A stretch of 64,000 bases of DNA from Lysobacteraceae bacterium (GTDB lineage Bacteria > Pseudomonadota > Gammaproteobacteria > Xanthomonadales > Xanthomonadaceae). The stretch is taken from assembly GCA_016789405.1 (NCBI GenBank), contig JAEUPQ010000040.1, positions 1-64,000 of the forward strand, written 5' to 3'. The translations under genes and the position numbers were made by a program. The notes below the pieces were generated by a model that searched no databases, had not been told where the DNA came from, and saw nothing but the letters and a program-made list of their open reading frames with translations. Shown in pieces: positions 41,963 through 50,722 of the stretch; the first letter of the stretch is position 1; the number at the start of each line of letters is the position of its first letter.

Positions 41963-44038
41963 ATGACATCCCTTCGCCCGCTCGCCGTGTTCGCTGCCTG
42001 CGCATTCGGACTGCCGCTGGCACAGGCGCAGGATTCGGACGATGCGAAGGAATTGGATCGCATCGAAGTGATTGGCAGTCCGCGCCCGGTACCGCAGCTG
42101 CCCGGCGCGATCATGCGGATCGATGCCACGACACTGCGCGATGGCCAGCGCCAGGTGAACCTGTCCGAGGCGCTGCAGCGCGTGCCCGGATTCACCGCGC
42201 TGGACCGCAGCAACTACGCGCAGGACCTGCAGATACAGACGCGCGGTTTCGGTGCGCGGTCGACGTTCGGCATCCGCGGCGTGCGCCTGGTCGTCGACGG
42301 CATTCCGTCCAGCGGCGCGGACGGGCAGGGCCAGGCGGCGAGTTTTCCGCTGTCGTCGCTAGACCGCATCGAGATCCTGCGTGGGCCGCTGGCCTTGCGC
42401 CACGGCGGCGCGCCGGGTGGCGCGATCATCGGGACGAGCAGGGCCCCGGTCAACGATGCGGTGGATCTCGATGCCTGGGCTGCCGACGATGGCGGCTGGC
42501 GTGCGAACGCACGCATCGACGGACACAATCGAGATCTTCGCTTCCGCTGGCGCGTGCAGGCGGGTCGGTTCGCGACCGACGGTTTCCGGCCGCAGAGCGC
42601 AGCGCGCCGGCAGCACGCGAATGCATTCGGCGAGTGGCTGATCAGCGACAGCGATCTTGTTCGCGTGGTCTACAACGGCCTTCACCAACCGCTGTCCGAA
42701 GACCCTCTCGGTTTGACGCGCGCAGCCTTCGACGATGATCCCCATGCGACGGATCCGGTCGCGTCACGCTTCGATACGCGCAAGACGATCGATGACCACC
42801 AGCTTGGCATCGCATGGGAACATCGCAGCGAGGGGCACCACTCACGCTTGTCGGCATATCGCAGCGATCGCGATGTCGTGCAGTTCCTGGCGGTGCCGAC
42901 GACGGCGCAGGTGGCGGCAGGAAGTGCAGGCGGCGTGATCGATCTGGGCCGATCCTCCACCGGAATCGAATGGAGCCATCGTTTCGCGGGCGAACATGGC
43001 GCGCTCGAATTCTCGGTGGAAGCCTCGCGCCTCGACGAAGCTCGCCGTGGCTACGAGAATTTCGTCGGCACGCAGGTTGGCGTACGTGGACGATTGCGTC
43101 GCGACGAACGCAATCGCGCGGATGCGCTCGAAGCTGCCGCGACGGGCGAATGGAATCTCGACGGCGCGTGGACCTTGCTGGCGGGCCTACGCGGTGCGTG
43201 GCTGCGCCTCGACAGTCGCGACCGCTTTCTCGCGAATGGCGACGACAGCGGCGGGCGCGAGGATTCGCGCGTGTCGTGGTCGGTCGGCGCCAAATGGGAT
43301 GTGTCGGTGCCGGCCACGCTGTACATGCATGTCGGCGAACACGGCGAGACGCCGACGCTCAACGAGCTTGCGTATCGCGCGGACGGCAGCGCCGGCTTCA
43401 ATCGCGATCTCGACCCGTCGCGCGCACGCAGCTACGAGATCGGCGCGCGCTGGCGCAGCGGCAGCCTCGATGCTTCGTTGGCCGCCTATCGCATCGACAG
43501 CCGCGACGAGATCGTGCCGGCGCTCAATCGTGGCGGTCGCGCCAGTTTCGCGAACGCGGGCACGACGCGGCGACAGGGGCTGGAACTCGGCGTCTCCGCA
43601 TGGTTCTCGAAACACTGGCAGGCCAGTGTTGCCGCCAGTTGGGTCGACGCGCGCTTCGAAGACGACTTCTCGTTCGTGGTCCAGGGCGAAACGCGCCGCG
43701 TCGCAGCCGGGAACCGCATGCCTGGCATTCCCCGCGCGGATCTGTTCGCCGAACTCGAATGGCGTTCGCCTGAAGGACGCTGGACGACGGCACTGGAGGC
43801 GCGCGCCGTCGGCCGCATGGTCGTCGATGATCGCAACACGGACGCCGCTGCGGGCAATGCGCGATTCGCATGGCGGCTGAGCGGCGCGTTCGGCGGCGGC
43901 TGGCGCGCGTTCCTGCGTGTCGACAATCTCTTCGACCGGCAGGCCGCCGGATCGGTGATCGTCAACGAGGCGAACGGTCGCTTCTTCGAGCCTTCGGCAG
44001 GGCGAAGCGTGACGCTGGGAATCGGCTGGCGGCGTTGA
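41963..44038 (+). CDS. TonB-dependent outer-membrane receptor (1)
   Basis: A 691-residue outer-membrane transporter driven by TonB. The signal peptide (SLRPLAVFAACAFGLPLAQA) is followed by a TonB-box-like IEVIGSPRP. The plug domain (about 35-150) has QTRGFGARSTFGIRGVRLV and RIEILRGPLALRHGGAPGG. The rest is a 22-strand barrel. Plug motifs resemble siderophore or vitamin receptors more than peptide or sugar ones; the substrate is unknown. It ends ...GIGWRR, not with the usual terminal aromatic residue. It stands alone between two terminator-like hairpins. Confidence 0.9.
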   Translation: MTSLRPLAVFAACAFGLPLAQAQDSDDAKELDRIEVIGSPRPVPQLPGAIMRIDATTLRDGQRQVNLSEALQRVPGFTALDRSNYAQDLQIQTRGFGARSTFGIRGVRLVVDGIPSSGADGQGQAASFPLSSLDRIEILRGPLALRHGGAPGGAIIGTSRAPVNDAVDLDAWAADDGGWRANARIDGHNRDLRFRWRVQAGRFATDGFRPQSAARRQHANAFGEWLISDSDLVRVVYNGLHQPLSEDPLGLTRAAFDDDPHATDPVASRFDTRKTIDDHQLGIAWEHRSEGHHSRLSAYRSDRDVVQFLAVPTTAQVAAGSAGGVIDLGRSSTGIEWSHRFAGEHGALEFSVEASRLDEARRGYENFVGTQVGVRGRLRRDERNRADALEAAATGEWNLDGAWTLLAGLRGAWLRLDSRDRFLANGDDSGGREDSRVSWSVGAKWDVSVPATLYMHVGEHGETPTLNELAYRADGSAGFNRDLDPSRARSYEIGARWRSGSLDASLAAYRIDSRDEIVPALNRGGRASFANAGTTRRQGLELGVSAWFSKHWQASVAASWVDARFEDDFSFVVQGETRRVAAGNRMPGIPRADLFAELEWRSPEGRWTTALEARAVGRMVVDDRNTDAAAGNARFAWRLSGAFGGGWRAFLRVDNLFDRQAAGSVIVNEANGRFFEPSAGRSVTLGIGWRR

Positions 44039-44053
44039 TGCTGCACATGGCAA

Positions 44054-44077
44054 GACACCCGGCCTTGGCCGGGTGTC
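44054..44077. terminator. Bidirectional terminator-like hairpin between convergent genes
   Basis: A perfect 11-pair stem, GACACCCGGCC/GGCCGGGTGTC, with a two-base centre lies between the ends of the TonB receptor and the DUF1501 gene. T-tracts are weak on both sides, so termination strength is uncertain. Confidence 0.55.
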
Positions 44078-44107
44078 TTCGTCGATCAACCGCTGGATGG
44101 CTGAGGA

Positions 44108-45592
44108 TCAGGTCAATCCAAGCGCTGCCAGGATCTTGCGGAACCAGTGTTCTTCGTCGCGCTGGCGCGCACGGATCGCGCGCATCGACTCGCCGTAGGC
44201 CGGCTGCGGATTCGCCGGCAGGCGCGCCACGTTGGCCACATCCGCCATCGATGCGTACTGCGGTGCGAGGTCGCTGCCCTGGAAGATGCCGAGCGGCGAG
44301 TAACCCGTGTAGCCGGGGAACACGTCGCCGAGGCGGTTGTTGCCCATGCGCCGGATCAGCAGTTCGGAGAACACGCGGCGGTAGTCGGTCGTGACCGGGA
44401 TGTCGCCGAAGTAGGGCGACAGCGTCTGCGGATCGAGGCCGAGCCACTGGCCGTAGAAGCGACGCCCGTTGACTGCGCCACCGAGCACCAGCAGCGGGTT
44501 GCCGTAGCCGTGATCGGTACCGCCACTGCCGTTCTGGCGGACGCGGCGCCCGAATTCGGACTGCACGATGACGGTCACGCGCGGTGCTTCGCCGCCGGTG
44601 TTCATCTCGTTGTAGAACGCGGTCAGCGCCTGCGACAGCTCGGCGATCTTGTTCTGGTAGTAGTGGTAGCCGCTGCCTGCAGTGCCCTGGCCGTCATGCG
44701 TGTCCCAGCCGCCCAGATCCACGGTCGCGTAACGCAGGCCGAGGTTGAAGCGGATCGACTGTGCGACGGTCCACAGCTGGCGTGCGAAGGTGGTGGTCGG
44801 CCAGCCTGCCGGAAGCGTCGAGGTGTACGCTTGAGAGCCGATCACGCGCAGCGCGGCGTCGGCGCGCTGGCCTGCGCGCTCCAGGCCGGTCTGTCCGGCC
44901 CAGAGGCTGGCCATGGTTTCGTTCACGCCCTTGGTGCCGGCGGGCAGGCCGCTGCGATACTGCTGCCACTGCCAGGCGCCGGAATTGAGCGCGAAATCGG
45001 TGGGGCTGGACATGGCCAGAGACTGCGTTGCGCCGAGCAGGTTGGCCGGTTGGCGGCTGGCGACCGCGAGCTGCGGCATCACTGGCGCCGCACCGATGCC
45101 CGGCTGGGTGTTCCAGGCGCGGGTGAGCCAGCCGGTGCCGCTGCCCTGTTGCCCGGGCGTGCCCAGGTCGAGGTAGAGCTGGGCGTCGAAGTGGCTGCGC
45201 GTGACCACGGTGGGCATGCCGCAGCTGTGGACGATCGCCAGCTTGCCGGCGTCCCAGAGGTCCTTGAGGCCGGTTGCGGACGGATGCAGGCCGAAGCCGG
45301 TGGCGGCGCCACCGGCGAGCGTGAGCGGCACGCCGCCATAGGTACCGGTGGCGGCGATGTTCAGCGATGGCCGCGCTTCTTCGTAGAAGCCACGGTCGTT
45401 GCCGTCGATCGGTGGAACCAGGTTGAGGCCGTCCATGCCGCCGCGCAGGAAGACGACGACGACGGTGTCGTAGCTGTTGAGCGCAGCCTGTGCCTCGCTG
45501 GAGAACAGCATGGAGGGTCCAGCGGCGCCCACGGCGGCCGTGGCGCAGGCGCCCTTGAGGAATTCGCGGCGGTCGATGTGGAGATCGGTCAT
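44108..45592 (-). CDS. DUF1501 family protein with Tat signal
   Basis: A 494-residue exported protein. It begins with a twin-arginine signal (DRREFLKGACATAAVGAAG), so it is predicted to be folded before export to the periplasm. The core has the DUF1501 (sulfatase-like) features VVVVFLRGGMDGLNLVPP, GGWDTH and QSEFGRRVRQN. The enzymatic role is not known. Such genes almost always pair with a DUF1800 gene, and here DUF1800 lies 13 bases upstream in the same operon. An SD-like GAGGAG precedes the ATG. Confidence 0.92.
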   Translation of the reverse strand: MTDLHIDRREFLKGACATAAVGAAGPSMLFSSEAQAALNSYDTVVVVFLRGGMDGLNLVPPIDGNDRGFYEEARPSLNIAATGTYGGVPLTLAGGAATGFGLHPSATGLKDLWDAGKLAIVHSCGMPTVVTRSHFDAQLYLDLGTPGQQGSGTGWLTRAWNTQPGIGAAPVMPQLAVASRQPANLLGATQSLAMSSPTDFALNSGAWQWQQYRSGLPAGTKGVNETMASLWAGQTGLERAGQRADAALRVIGSQAYTSTLPAGWPTTTFARQLWTVAQSIRFNLGLRYATVDLGGWDTHDGQGTAGSGYHYYQNKIAELSQALTAFYNEMNTGGEAPRVTVIVQSEFGRRVRQNGSGGTDHGYGNPLLVLGGAVNGRRFYGQWLGLDPQTLSPYFGDIPVTTDYRRVFSELLIRRMGNNRLGDVFPGYTGYSPLGIFQGSDLAPQYASMADVANVARLPANPQPAYGESMRAIRARQRDEEHWFRKILAALGLT

Positions 45593-45605
45593 GTCGGCAG
45601 TCTCC

Positions 45606-47399
45606 TCAGCGGCTCATGAATTCGGGTGACATCAGGATCAGCGACACCAGGCTGCGCAGGCGCTGCTGGTTGTAGTGGCGCTTCGGGTCGCTGGCGGCCC
45701 AGGCGTCGGTGTCGGTGATGACGTAGGTCGCGGGGTCGCCGTTCTGCGCCATGAAGCCCACCAGCGTCTGCCGCCGCGCTGCCGTCGGTAGATAGCCCAG
45801 GATGCGCTGGCACCAGAAGTCCACGAGGTTGTTCGCCGTCCAGTTGCTCACGCCACTGCGCGTGGTGGCGAGGATCGGTGCCATCGGCACGGAATTCTCG
45901 CTGGTTTCGGTGATCCAGTTGAGCAGCTTCCAGGACATCGCGTAACTGTTCGCACCCGACCAGGCCAGGCCGACGTCCGGATAGCCATTCGGCGCGGCCC
46001 ATTCGTAGGGCGCATGGCCGGTCGGTGCGATGCGCCAGAACATCTCGTCGCTCTTGGCGTCGCCGACCCGCGGCGTCCAGTCGGTGCCGGTGGCGCGCAG
46101 CGCGGCGGCGACCAGCTCGAACGGCCGACGGTTCTTCATGCCCCAGCTGTGGATGAAGGCATCCGACAGCAGGATGTGGCGCAGCGTCCTCGCGATCTGG
46201 TCGGGCTGCTGCCAGTTGGCGCGGAACACGACGGCCGCGCTGTCGACGAGGGCCTGGTCCGGGCGGTCGCTGACGAAGCGGCGGATCAGCTTCCTGCAGA
46301 TGAATTTCGCGACGCGCGGATGCTGCGCGAGCCGGTCGAGGATGTCGCGGCCGTCCTTCATCGCGGGCTGTTCCGGATTGAGGAACTTGCCAAGCACGAA
46401 CTTCGGACCGGCGTCGTGCCAGGCCTGCCGGTAGACGAAAGTGCCGTCGTTTTCGGTGGGGTATTGCCAGTGGCCGTCCTTCACCGACCAGCCGGTGAAC
46501 GCCGATGCCGTCTCGTACACGTCGACATCGGTGTAGCCGATCGGGAACGACGGATCCTCGGGGCAGGGCGGCACCTGGAAGGGGTCCATGAAGCCGAGGT
46601 AGTTCTCGGCGCCGAAGGTGTGCAGTTCCAGAAGCTCGCGGGCGAAGTTCTCGTTCGGTCCCGAGCGCGTGTTCGACTCGTTGTCGAGGTAGTACATCAT
46701 CGCCGTGCTCTGCGCGACCGCTTCGAGCATCGTCCGGAAGTTGCCCAGCGCGTTGGCGCGGATCACGTCGCGGTTGTAGTGGATGTACACCGGTGCGGCG
46801 GAGAAATCGGTCAGCGTGACGTTGAAATGGTTGTGCCAGAATCCGACCATCACTTCCTGCAGCTGGCGCTTCGAATGCATCGCGCGCGCCAGCGCGGAGC
46901 GCTGCACTTCCCAGGCTGGGCGCATGCGCACGTCGTAGACCGGGTCGTTGAGCACGTGCTCGCTCCACAGCTGGGTCAGCGGTTTCGCGAGGGTGGTGTA
47001 ACCGGCGTTGGCGAGGCGCGTGTCGAATGCGCTGTCGTCGATGGATGCGGGATTGAGCTGCTGGTTGAGGAACGCGGTCAGGCGCGCCGTGTCATTGCCG
47101 CCAAGTGCGTTGAATTCCGCGATCGAAGCCGCGGTCGCGCCGAAGGTCAGGTGGTTCAGCGCGCGCACCGCGAACGGCGGGCGCGGCAGCGTGGTGAGTT
47201 CGGCCTGCGAACTGTTCGCCGTGACCAGGGCGGGCTTGGCGCCTGCCGACACCGGTCGCTCGAGGCGGGGAGGGCGCGCACTGAAGCGGATCGGACCTTG
47301 CAGGCCATGACGGCGTGCGATGACGTCGAGCATCGCCTGGCGCTGGGTCGGGGAGACAGGCCGGATGACGGCCGGGCGGGGTGCGGTGGGGCGGGGCAT
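45606..47399 (-). CDS. DUF1800 family protein
   Basis: A 597-residue protein with the DUF1800 core: ALNHLTFGATAASIAEFNAL, RALARAMHSKRQLQEVMVGF, FWHNHFNVT, NENFARELLELHTFG and FICRKLIRRFV. The function is unknown; it is the partner of DUF1501. I chose ATG 47399 because CGGAG lies a few bases upstream; ATG 47447 is possible. Neither start gives a clear signal peptide; the N-terminus is Pro/Arg-rich, which is odd for the partner of a Tat-exported protein. Confidence 0.88.
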   Translation of the reverse strand: MPRPTAPRPAVIRPVSPTQRQAMLDVIARRHGLQGPIRFSARPPRLERPVSAGAKPALVTANSSQAELTTLPRPPFAVRALNHLTFGATAASIAEFNALGGNDTARLTAFLNQQLNPASIDDSAFDTRLANAGYTTLAKPLTQLWSEHVLNDPVYDVRMRPAWEVQRSALARAMHSKRQLQEVMVGFWHNHFNVTLTDFSAAPVYIHYNRDVIRANALGNFRTMLEAVAQSTAMMYYLDNESNTRSGPNENFARELLELHTFGAENYLGFMDPFQVPPCPEDPSFPIGYTDVDVYETASAFTGWSVKDGHWQYPTENDGTFVYRQAWHDAGPKFVLGKFLNPEQPAMKDGRDILDRLAQHPRVAKFICRKLIRRFVSDRPDQALVDSAAVVFRANWQQPDQIARTLRHILLSDAFIHSWGMKNRRPFELVAAALRATGTDWTPRVGDAKSDEMFWRIAPTGHAPYEWAAPNGYPDVGLAWSGANSYAMSWKLLNWITETSENSVPMAPILATTRSGVSNWTANNLVDFWCQRILGYLPTAARRQTLVGFMAQNGDPATYVITDTDAWAASDPKRHYNQQRLRSLVSLILMSPEFMSR

Positions 47400-47543
47400 G
47401 CGAACTCCGGCGATGCGCCCGGAATACGGGCGGAACCCGCGCACCATACCCCGGATTCAGGACGCAGCGATGACTGCCGCGGGCTGCAAATCGTGACGTA
47501 AAACACGATCCTGAACATCGTGGCGATGATCGGCCGATCTGCC

Positions 47544-48179
47544 TTATTCAGCGGAGATCGCAGCCAGCAAACTCTGTGAATCAGCGCACACTTCGAGGCG
47601 CGCATGGGCCTGCAGTGCCTCCGCGCGGGTGTAGCCCCAGCCGACGCCGATGAAGTCCATGCCGAGCGCCGCGGCAGCCTGTGCATCGCGGATTTCGTCG
47701 CCGATATAGGCGGCATCGCGTGGTGGGCAGTCGAAGCGCTTCAACATCTTCCGCAGTCGTGCCGGTTTGCCGAAGATCGAGATGTCGCCTTCGAGTGCGT
47801 CGACGTGCGCCATCGCCGATTCGCCAAGCACGGCACGGACGTTGCCGGGACTGTTCGACGTCACGATCGCGATCGAAACGCCACGGGATTTCAGCGATGC
47901 GAGCAGTGTGTCGACGCCATCGAACGGCACGATGCCGGCGATGTCGCCACGCATGCGCCGACGCATCTCGCGCGTGACCATCGGCAGCTTCCACCATGGC
48001 AGGTCGAGGCGCTGCATGATCGTGCGTGCGTCCAGTCCGCGCAGCGCCTGGAGCTGCGCATCGTCCATCGGCGTGAGCCGGTAGCGCGGGGTGATCTCGC
48101 GCAGGGTCGCGGCGAACCAGCCGAAGGAATCGGCCAGCGTGCCGTCGAAATCGAACATCGCCAGCCGGTAACGCGCCAT
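47544..48179 (-). CDS. HAD-superfamily phosphatase, phosphoglycolate phosphatase-like
   Basis: A 211-residue HAD hydrolase. Motif I is FDFDGTLADS, with nucleophile Asp10 and acid/base Asp12. A helical cap follows, then motif II IAIVTSNSPGN, a Lys in FGKPARLRK, and motif IV AAYIGDEIRDAQAA. The layout is like Gph/PpaX-type phosphatases; the substrate cannot be told from sequence. It starts ten bases after the stop of the hydroxybutyrate-dehydrogenase-like gene, so it is probably co-transcribed. Confidence 0.88.
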   Translation of the reverse strand: MARYRLAMFDFDGTLADSFGWFAATLREITPRYRLTPMDDAQLQALRGLDARTIMQRLDLPWWKLPMVTREMRRRMRGDIAGIVPFDGVDTLLASLKSRGVSIAIVTSNSPGNVRAVLGESAMAHVDALEGDISIFGKPARLRKMLKRFDCPPRDAAYIGDEIRDAQAAAALGMDFIGVGWGYTRAEALQAHARLEVCADSQSLLAAISAE

Positions 48180-48189
48180 GGATGCAGGC

Positions 48190-48993
48190 TTACTGCGCTG
48201 TCCAGCCGCCGTCGATCGGGAACGAAGCGCCGGTGACGTTGTGCGCTTCGCGGCGGCACAGCCAGAGCGTGAGCGAGGCGATGTCCTCTGGCAGCGACAT
48301 GCGCTGGCTCGGCTGCTTTTCGGCGACGAGCGCGCGCACGCCGTCTTCGCGCGAGCCACCATTCCTGCGTGCTTCGATCTGCGGCTCGATCAGCGCCGTT
48401 TCGACCCAGCCCGGGCAGATGCAGTTGATGGTGATGCCGCCGCTGTCGCGGCTGCCGGATGCGGCGTACTCGAGTGCGGCGACCTTGCTGAGACCGACGA
48501 TGCCGAACTTGCTTGCCACGTACGGCGCCTTGTTCACTGACGCGACGAGGCCGTGCACCGAGGCGATGTTGACCACGCGGCCGTATCCGCGCGCGGCCAT
48601 GCCGGGCATCGCGACGCGCATGGTGTGGAACGCGGCGCTGAGGTTGATCGCGAGGATGTCGTTCCACTTCTGCGTCGGCATCTCGGCCAGCGGCACCGCA
48701 TGCTGGATGCCGGCGTTGTTGACGAGGATGTCGAGCGGCGACCAGGCCTCGATGGCCATCATCATCGCTTCGATCTGGTCCGGATCGCGCAGGTCCGCGC
48801 CGAAATGGCGGACTTCGGCGGCGCCGGCATCGCGGACGGCCTGCATCGCGGCTTCGATCTGTTCGGGCGTGCCCAGTCCGTTGATCGCGACCTTCGCGCC
48901 AGCGGATGCGAGGCCGCAGGCGATGGCGAGGCCGATGCCCGAGGTGCTGCCGGTGACGAGGACGGTGCGTGCTGCGAGGAAGCGGTCGGCCAT
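48190..48993 (-). CDS. bdhA: 3-hydroxybutyrate dehydrogenase-like SDR
   Basis: A 267-residue SDR that by motifs oxidises D-3-hydroxybutyrate to acetoacetate with NAD+. The cofactor motif TGSTSGIG (14-21) is followed by VNNAGIQHAVPLAEMP, Ser145 in NIASVHGLVAS, Tyr158 and Lys162 in YVASKFGIV. The AEKQPSQRM block and the C-terminal PIDGGWTAQ are typical of the BDH1-type family. The neighbouring GntP-family permease strengthens the call. Assignment to hydroxybutyrate is by family and context, not proven. Confidence 0.85.
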   Translation of the reverse strand: MADRFLAARTVLVTGSTSGIGLAIACGLASAGAKVAINGLGTPEQIEAAMQAVRDAGAAEVRHFGADLRDPDQIEAMMMAIEAWSPLDILVNNAGIQHAVPLAEMPTQKWNDILAINLSAAFHTMRVAMPGMAARGYGRVVNIASVHGLVASVNKAPYVASKFGIVGLSKVAALEYAASGSRDSGGITINCICPGWVETALIEPQIEARRNGGSREDGVRALVAEKQPSQRMSLPEDIASLTLWLCRREAHNVTGASFPIDGGWTAQ

Positions 48994-49078
48994 GGGGGTG
49001 TCCGGAAGTGGAGGGAGACTGACGGCGCCGCCGACGGGCGGCGTCGGGAAATTATGCGGGATGACGGACCCCGCCGTT

Positions 49079-49144
49079 GTAGAGCGGAGCTTGCTCCGCT
49101 CGCCTTTCCCGGGAGGGTCATGAGCGGAGCAAGCTCCGCTCTAC
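49079..49144. repeat. Paired GTAG-type REP (SMAG-like) element
   Basis: Two inverted hairpins. The left starts GTAG and forms GAGCGGAGC-TT-GCTCCGCTC (49082-49101). The right is GAGCGGAGC-AA-GCTCCGCTC (49122-49141), ending CTAC. This is the layout of the SMAG repeats described in Stenotrophomonas. It lies between the GntP permease and the dehydrogenase inside a minus-strand operon, where it may tune relative mRNA levels. Confidence 0.85.
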
Positions 49145-49157
49145 GAGAGCGACGGCC

Positions 49158-50561
49158 TCACACCAGGCCGGTCGCGTAGAACGCGCCGATGATCACGAAC
49201 ACGGCGGCGGTCTTGATCAGGGTGATCGCGAAGATGTCCTTGTAGGCCTGGCGATGGGTCAAGCCGGTGACGGCGAGCAGGGTAATGACCGCGCCGTTGT
49301 GCGGCAGCGTGTCCATGCCGCCCGAAGCCATCGAGGCCACGCGATGGAGCACGTCCATCGGGATGCCGGCGGCATTGGCATTCGCGATGAAGGTGTCGGC
49401 CATCGCCGCGAGCGCGATGCTCATGCCGCCCGACGCCGAGCCGGTGATGCCGGCCAGCGAGGTCACGGTGATCGCTTCGTTGACCAGCGGATTCGGGATC
49501 GAACCCAGCGCATTCGCCACGACGAGGAAGCCCGGCAGCGCCGCAATGACTGCGCCGAAGCCGTATTCCGATGCCGTGTTCATCGCGGCGAGCATCGCGC
49601 CGCCGACGGCGGTCTTCGCGCCTTCGGAGAAACTCGCGGCCACCGGCTTCCAGGCCAGCGCCAGCACGCTGAGGATGCCGACCAGCAATGCGCCCTGCAC
49701 GGCCCAGATCGCGGCGACCTTCGACACGTCCTGCACCACCGGCGCGGCCTTACCGATGACCGCGGGTATGAACTCATGGCTGCTGCCGTAGACCTCGGGG
49801 ATCCACAGGGTCAGCAGCTTGTTGACCACGCCGACCAGCACCAGCGGCAGCAGTGCGACGAGCGGGTGCGCGAGCCGCGACTCGGCGAACGGCGCGGGCT
49901 CGTTGAGCAGCGTGGCCGCATCGCCGTAGCCTTCGCCGTTGCGCTTCGCCACGCGGCGGCGCCATTCGAGATAGGTGAAGCCGACCGCGAGGATGAACAC
50001 CGCGCCGATCGAACCCAGCCACGGCGCCGCCCAGGTGGTGGTGCCGAAGAATGACGTGGGGATGATGTTCTGGATCTGCGGCGTGCCCGGCAGGGCGTCC
50101 ATGGTGAAGGTGAACGCGCCCAGTGCGATGGTGCCGGGAATCAGCCGCTTCGGGATGTCGCTCTGGCGGAACAGTTCGGCCGCGAACGGGTACACGGCGA
50201 AGACCACGACGAACAGCGACACGCCGCCGTAGGTCAGCACCGCGCAGACGGCGACGATCGACAGCATCGCGCGGTCGGCGCCGAACAGCTTGATGGCCGC
50301 CGACACGATCGACTTCGAGAAGCCCGAAACTTCGATGAGCTTGCCGAAGATCGCGCCGAGCAGGAACACCGGGAAATACAGCTTGAGGAAACCGACCATC
50401 TTGTCCATGAACAGGCCGGTGAACATCGGCGCGACCAGGGACGGATCGGTCGCGAGCACCGCGCCGAGCGCGGCGATGGGCGCGAACAGGATGACGCTGT
50501 AGCCGCGATAGGCCACGAACATCAGGAAGCACAGTGCGGCCAGGACGATGAGGAAGGACAT
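49158..50561 (-). CDS. GntP-family permease
   Basis: A 467-residue inner-membrane carrier with about 12 spans. It has the GntP-family opening SFLIVLAALCFLMFVAYRGYSVILFAP, FTMDALPGTPQIQNIIP, and the C-terminal repeat GSASGGMSIALAAMADTF followed by DTLPHNGAVITLLAVTGLTH. In Pseudomonas a GntP-type permease lies beside bdhA; here too the bdhA-like gene follows. I infer hydroxybutyrate or a related hydroxy acid as substrate. The start at 50561 gives the hydrophobic N-terminus; the longer frame is spurious. It is divergent from a TonB receptor. Confidence 0.9.
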   Translation of the reverse strand: MSFLIVLAALCFLMFVAYRGYSVILFAPIAALGAVLATDPSLVAPMFTGLFMDKMVGFLKLYFPVFLLGAIFGKLIEVSGFSKSIVSAAIKLFGADRAMLSIVAVCAVLTYGGVSLFVVVFAVYPFAAELFRQSDIPKRLIPGTIALGAFTFTMDALPGTPQIQNIIPTSFFGTTTWAAPWLGSIGAVFILAVGFTYLEWRRRVAKRNGEGYGDAATLLNEPAPFAESRLAHPLVALLPLVLVGVVNKLLTLWIPEVYGSSHEFIPAVIGKAAPVVQDVSKVAAIWAVQGALLVGILSVLALAWKPVAASFSEGAKTAVGGAMLAAMNTASEYGFGAVIAALPGFLVVANALGSIPNPLVNEAITVTSLAGITGSASGGMSIALAAMADTFIANANAAGIPMDVLHRVASMASGGMDTLPHNGAVITLLAVTGLTHRQAYKDIFAITLIKTAAVFVIIGAFYATGLV

Positions 50562-50722
50562 GGGGCGGGGCCGCGCAGGCGTGGGGAGGCCGCGCCAGTG
50601 TCGGCAGGGTCGGCTGCACGGCCCATTGTCCGAAGGTACAAGTGTCCAGCGTGGCCGCCGCGCCCTAGGCTTGCCGCACCCTGGCCGCCAAGCGTCGGCG
50701 GCTTTCCGTTGAGGACCGATCC

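Noticed and set aside
50562-50722. Possible sigma-54 (-24/-12) promoter in the GntP-TonB divergent gap
   Set aside because: The GG and GC elements (around the TCGGCAGGGTCGGCTGC stretch) are one base too far apart for a proper -24/-12 spacing.
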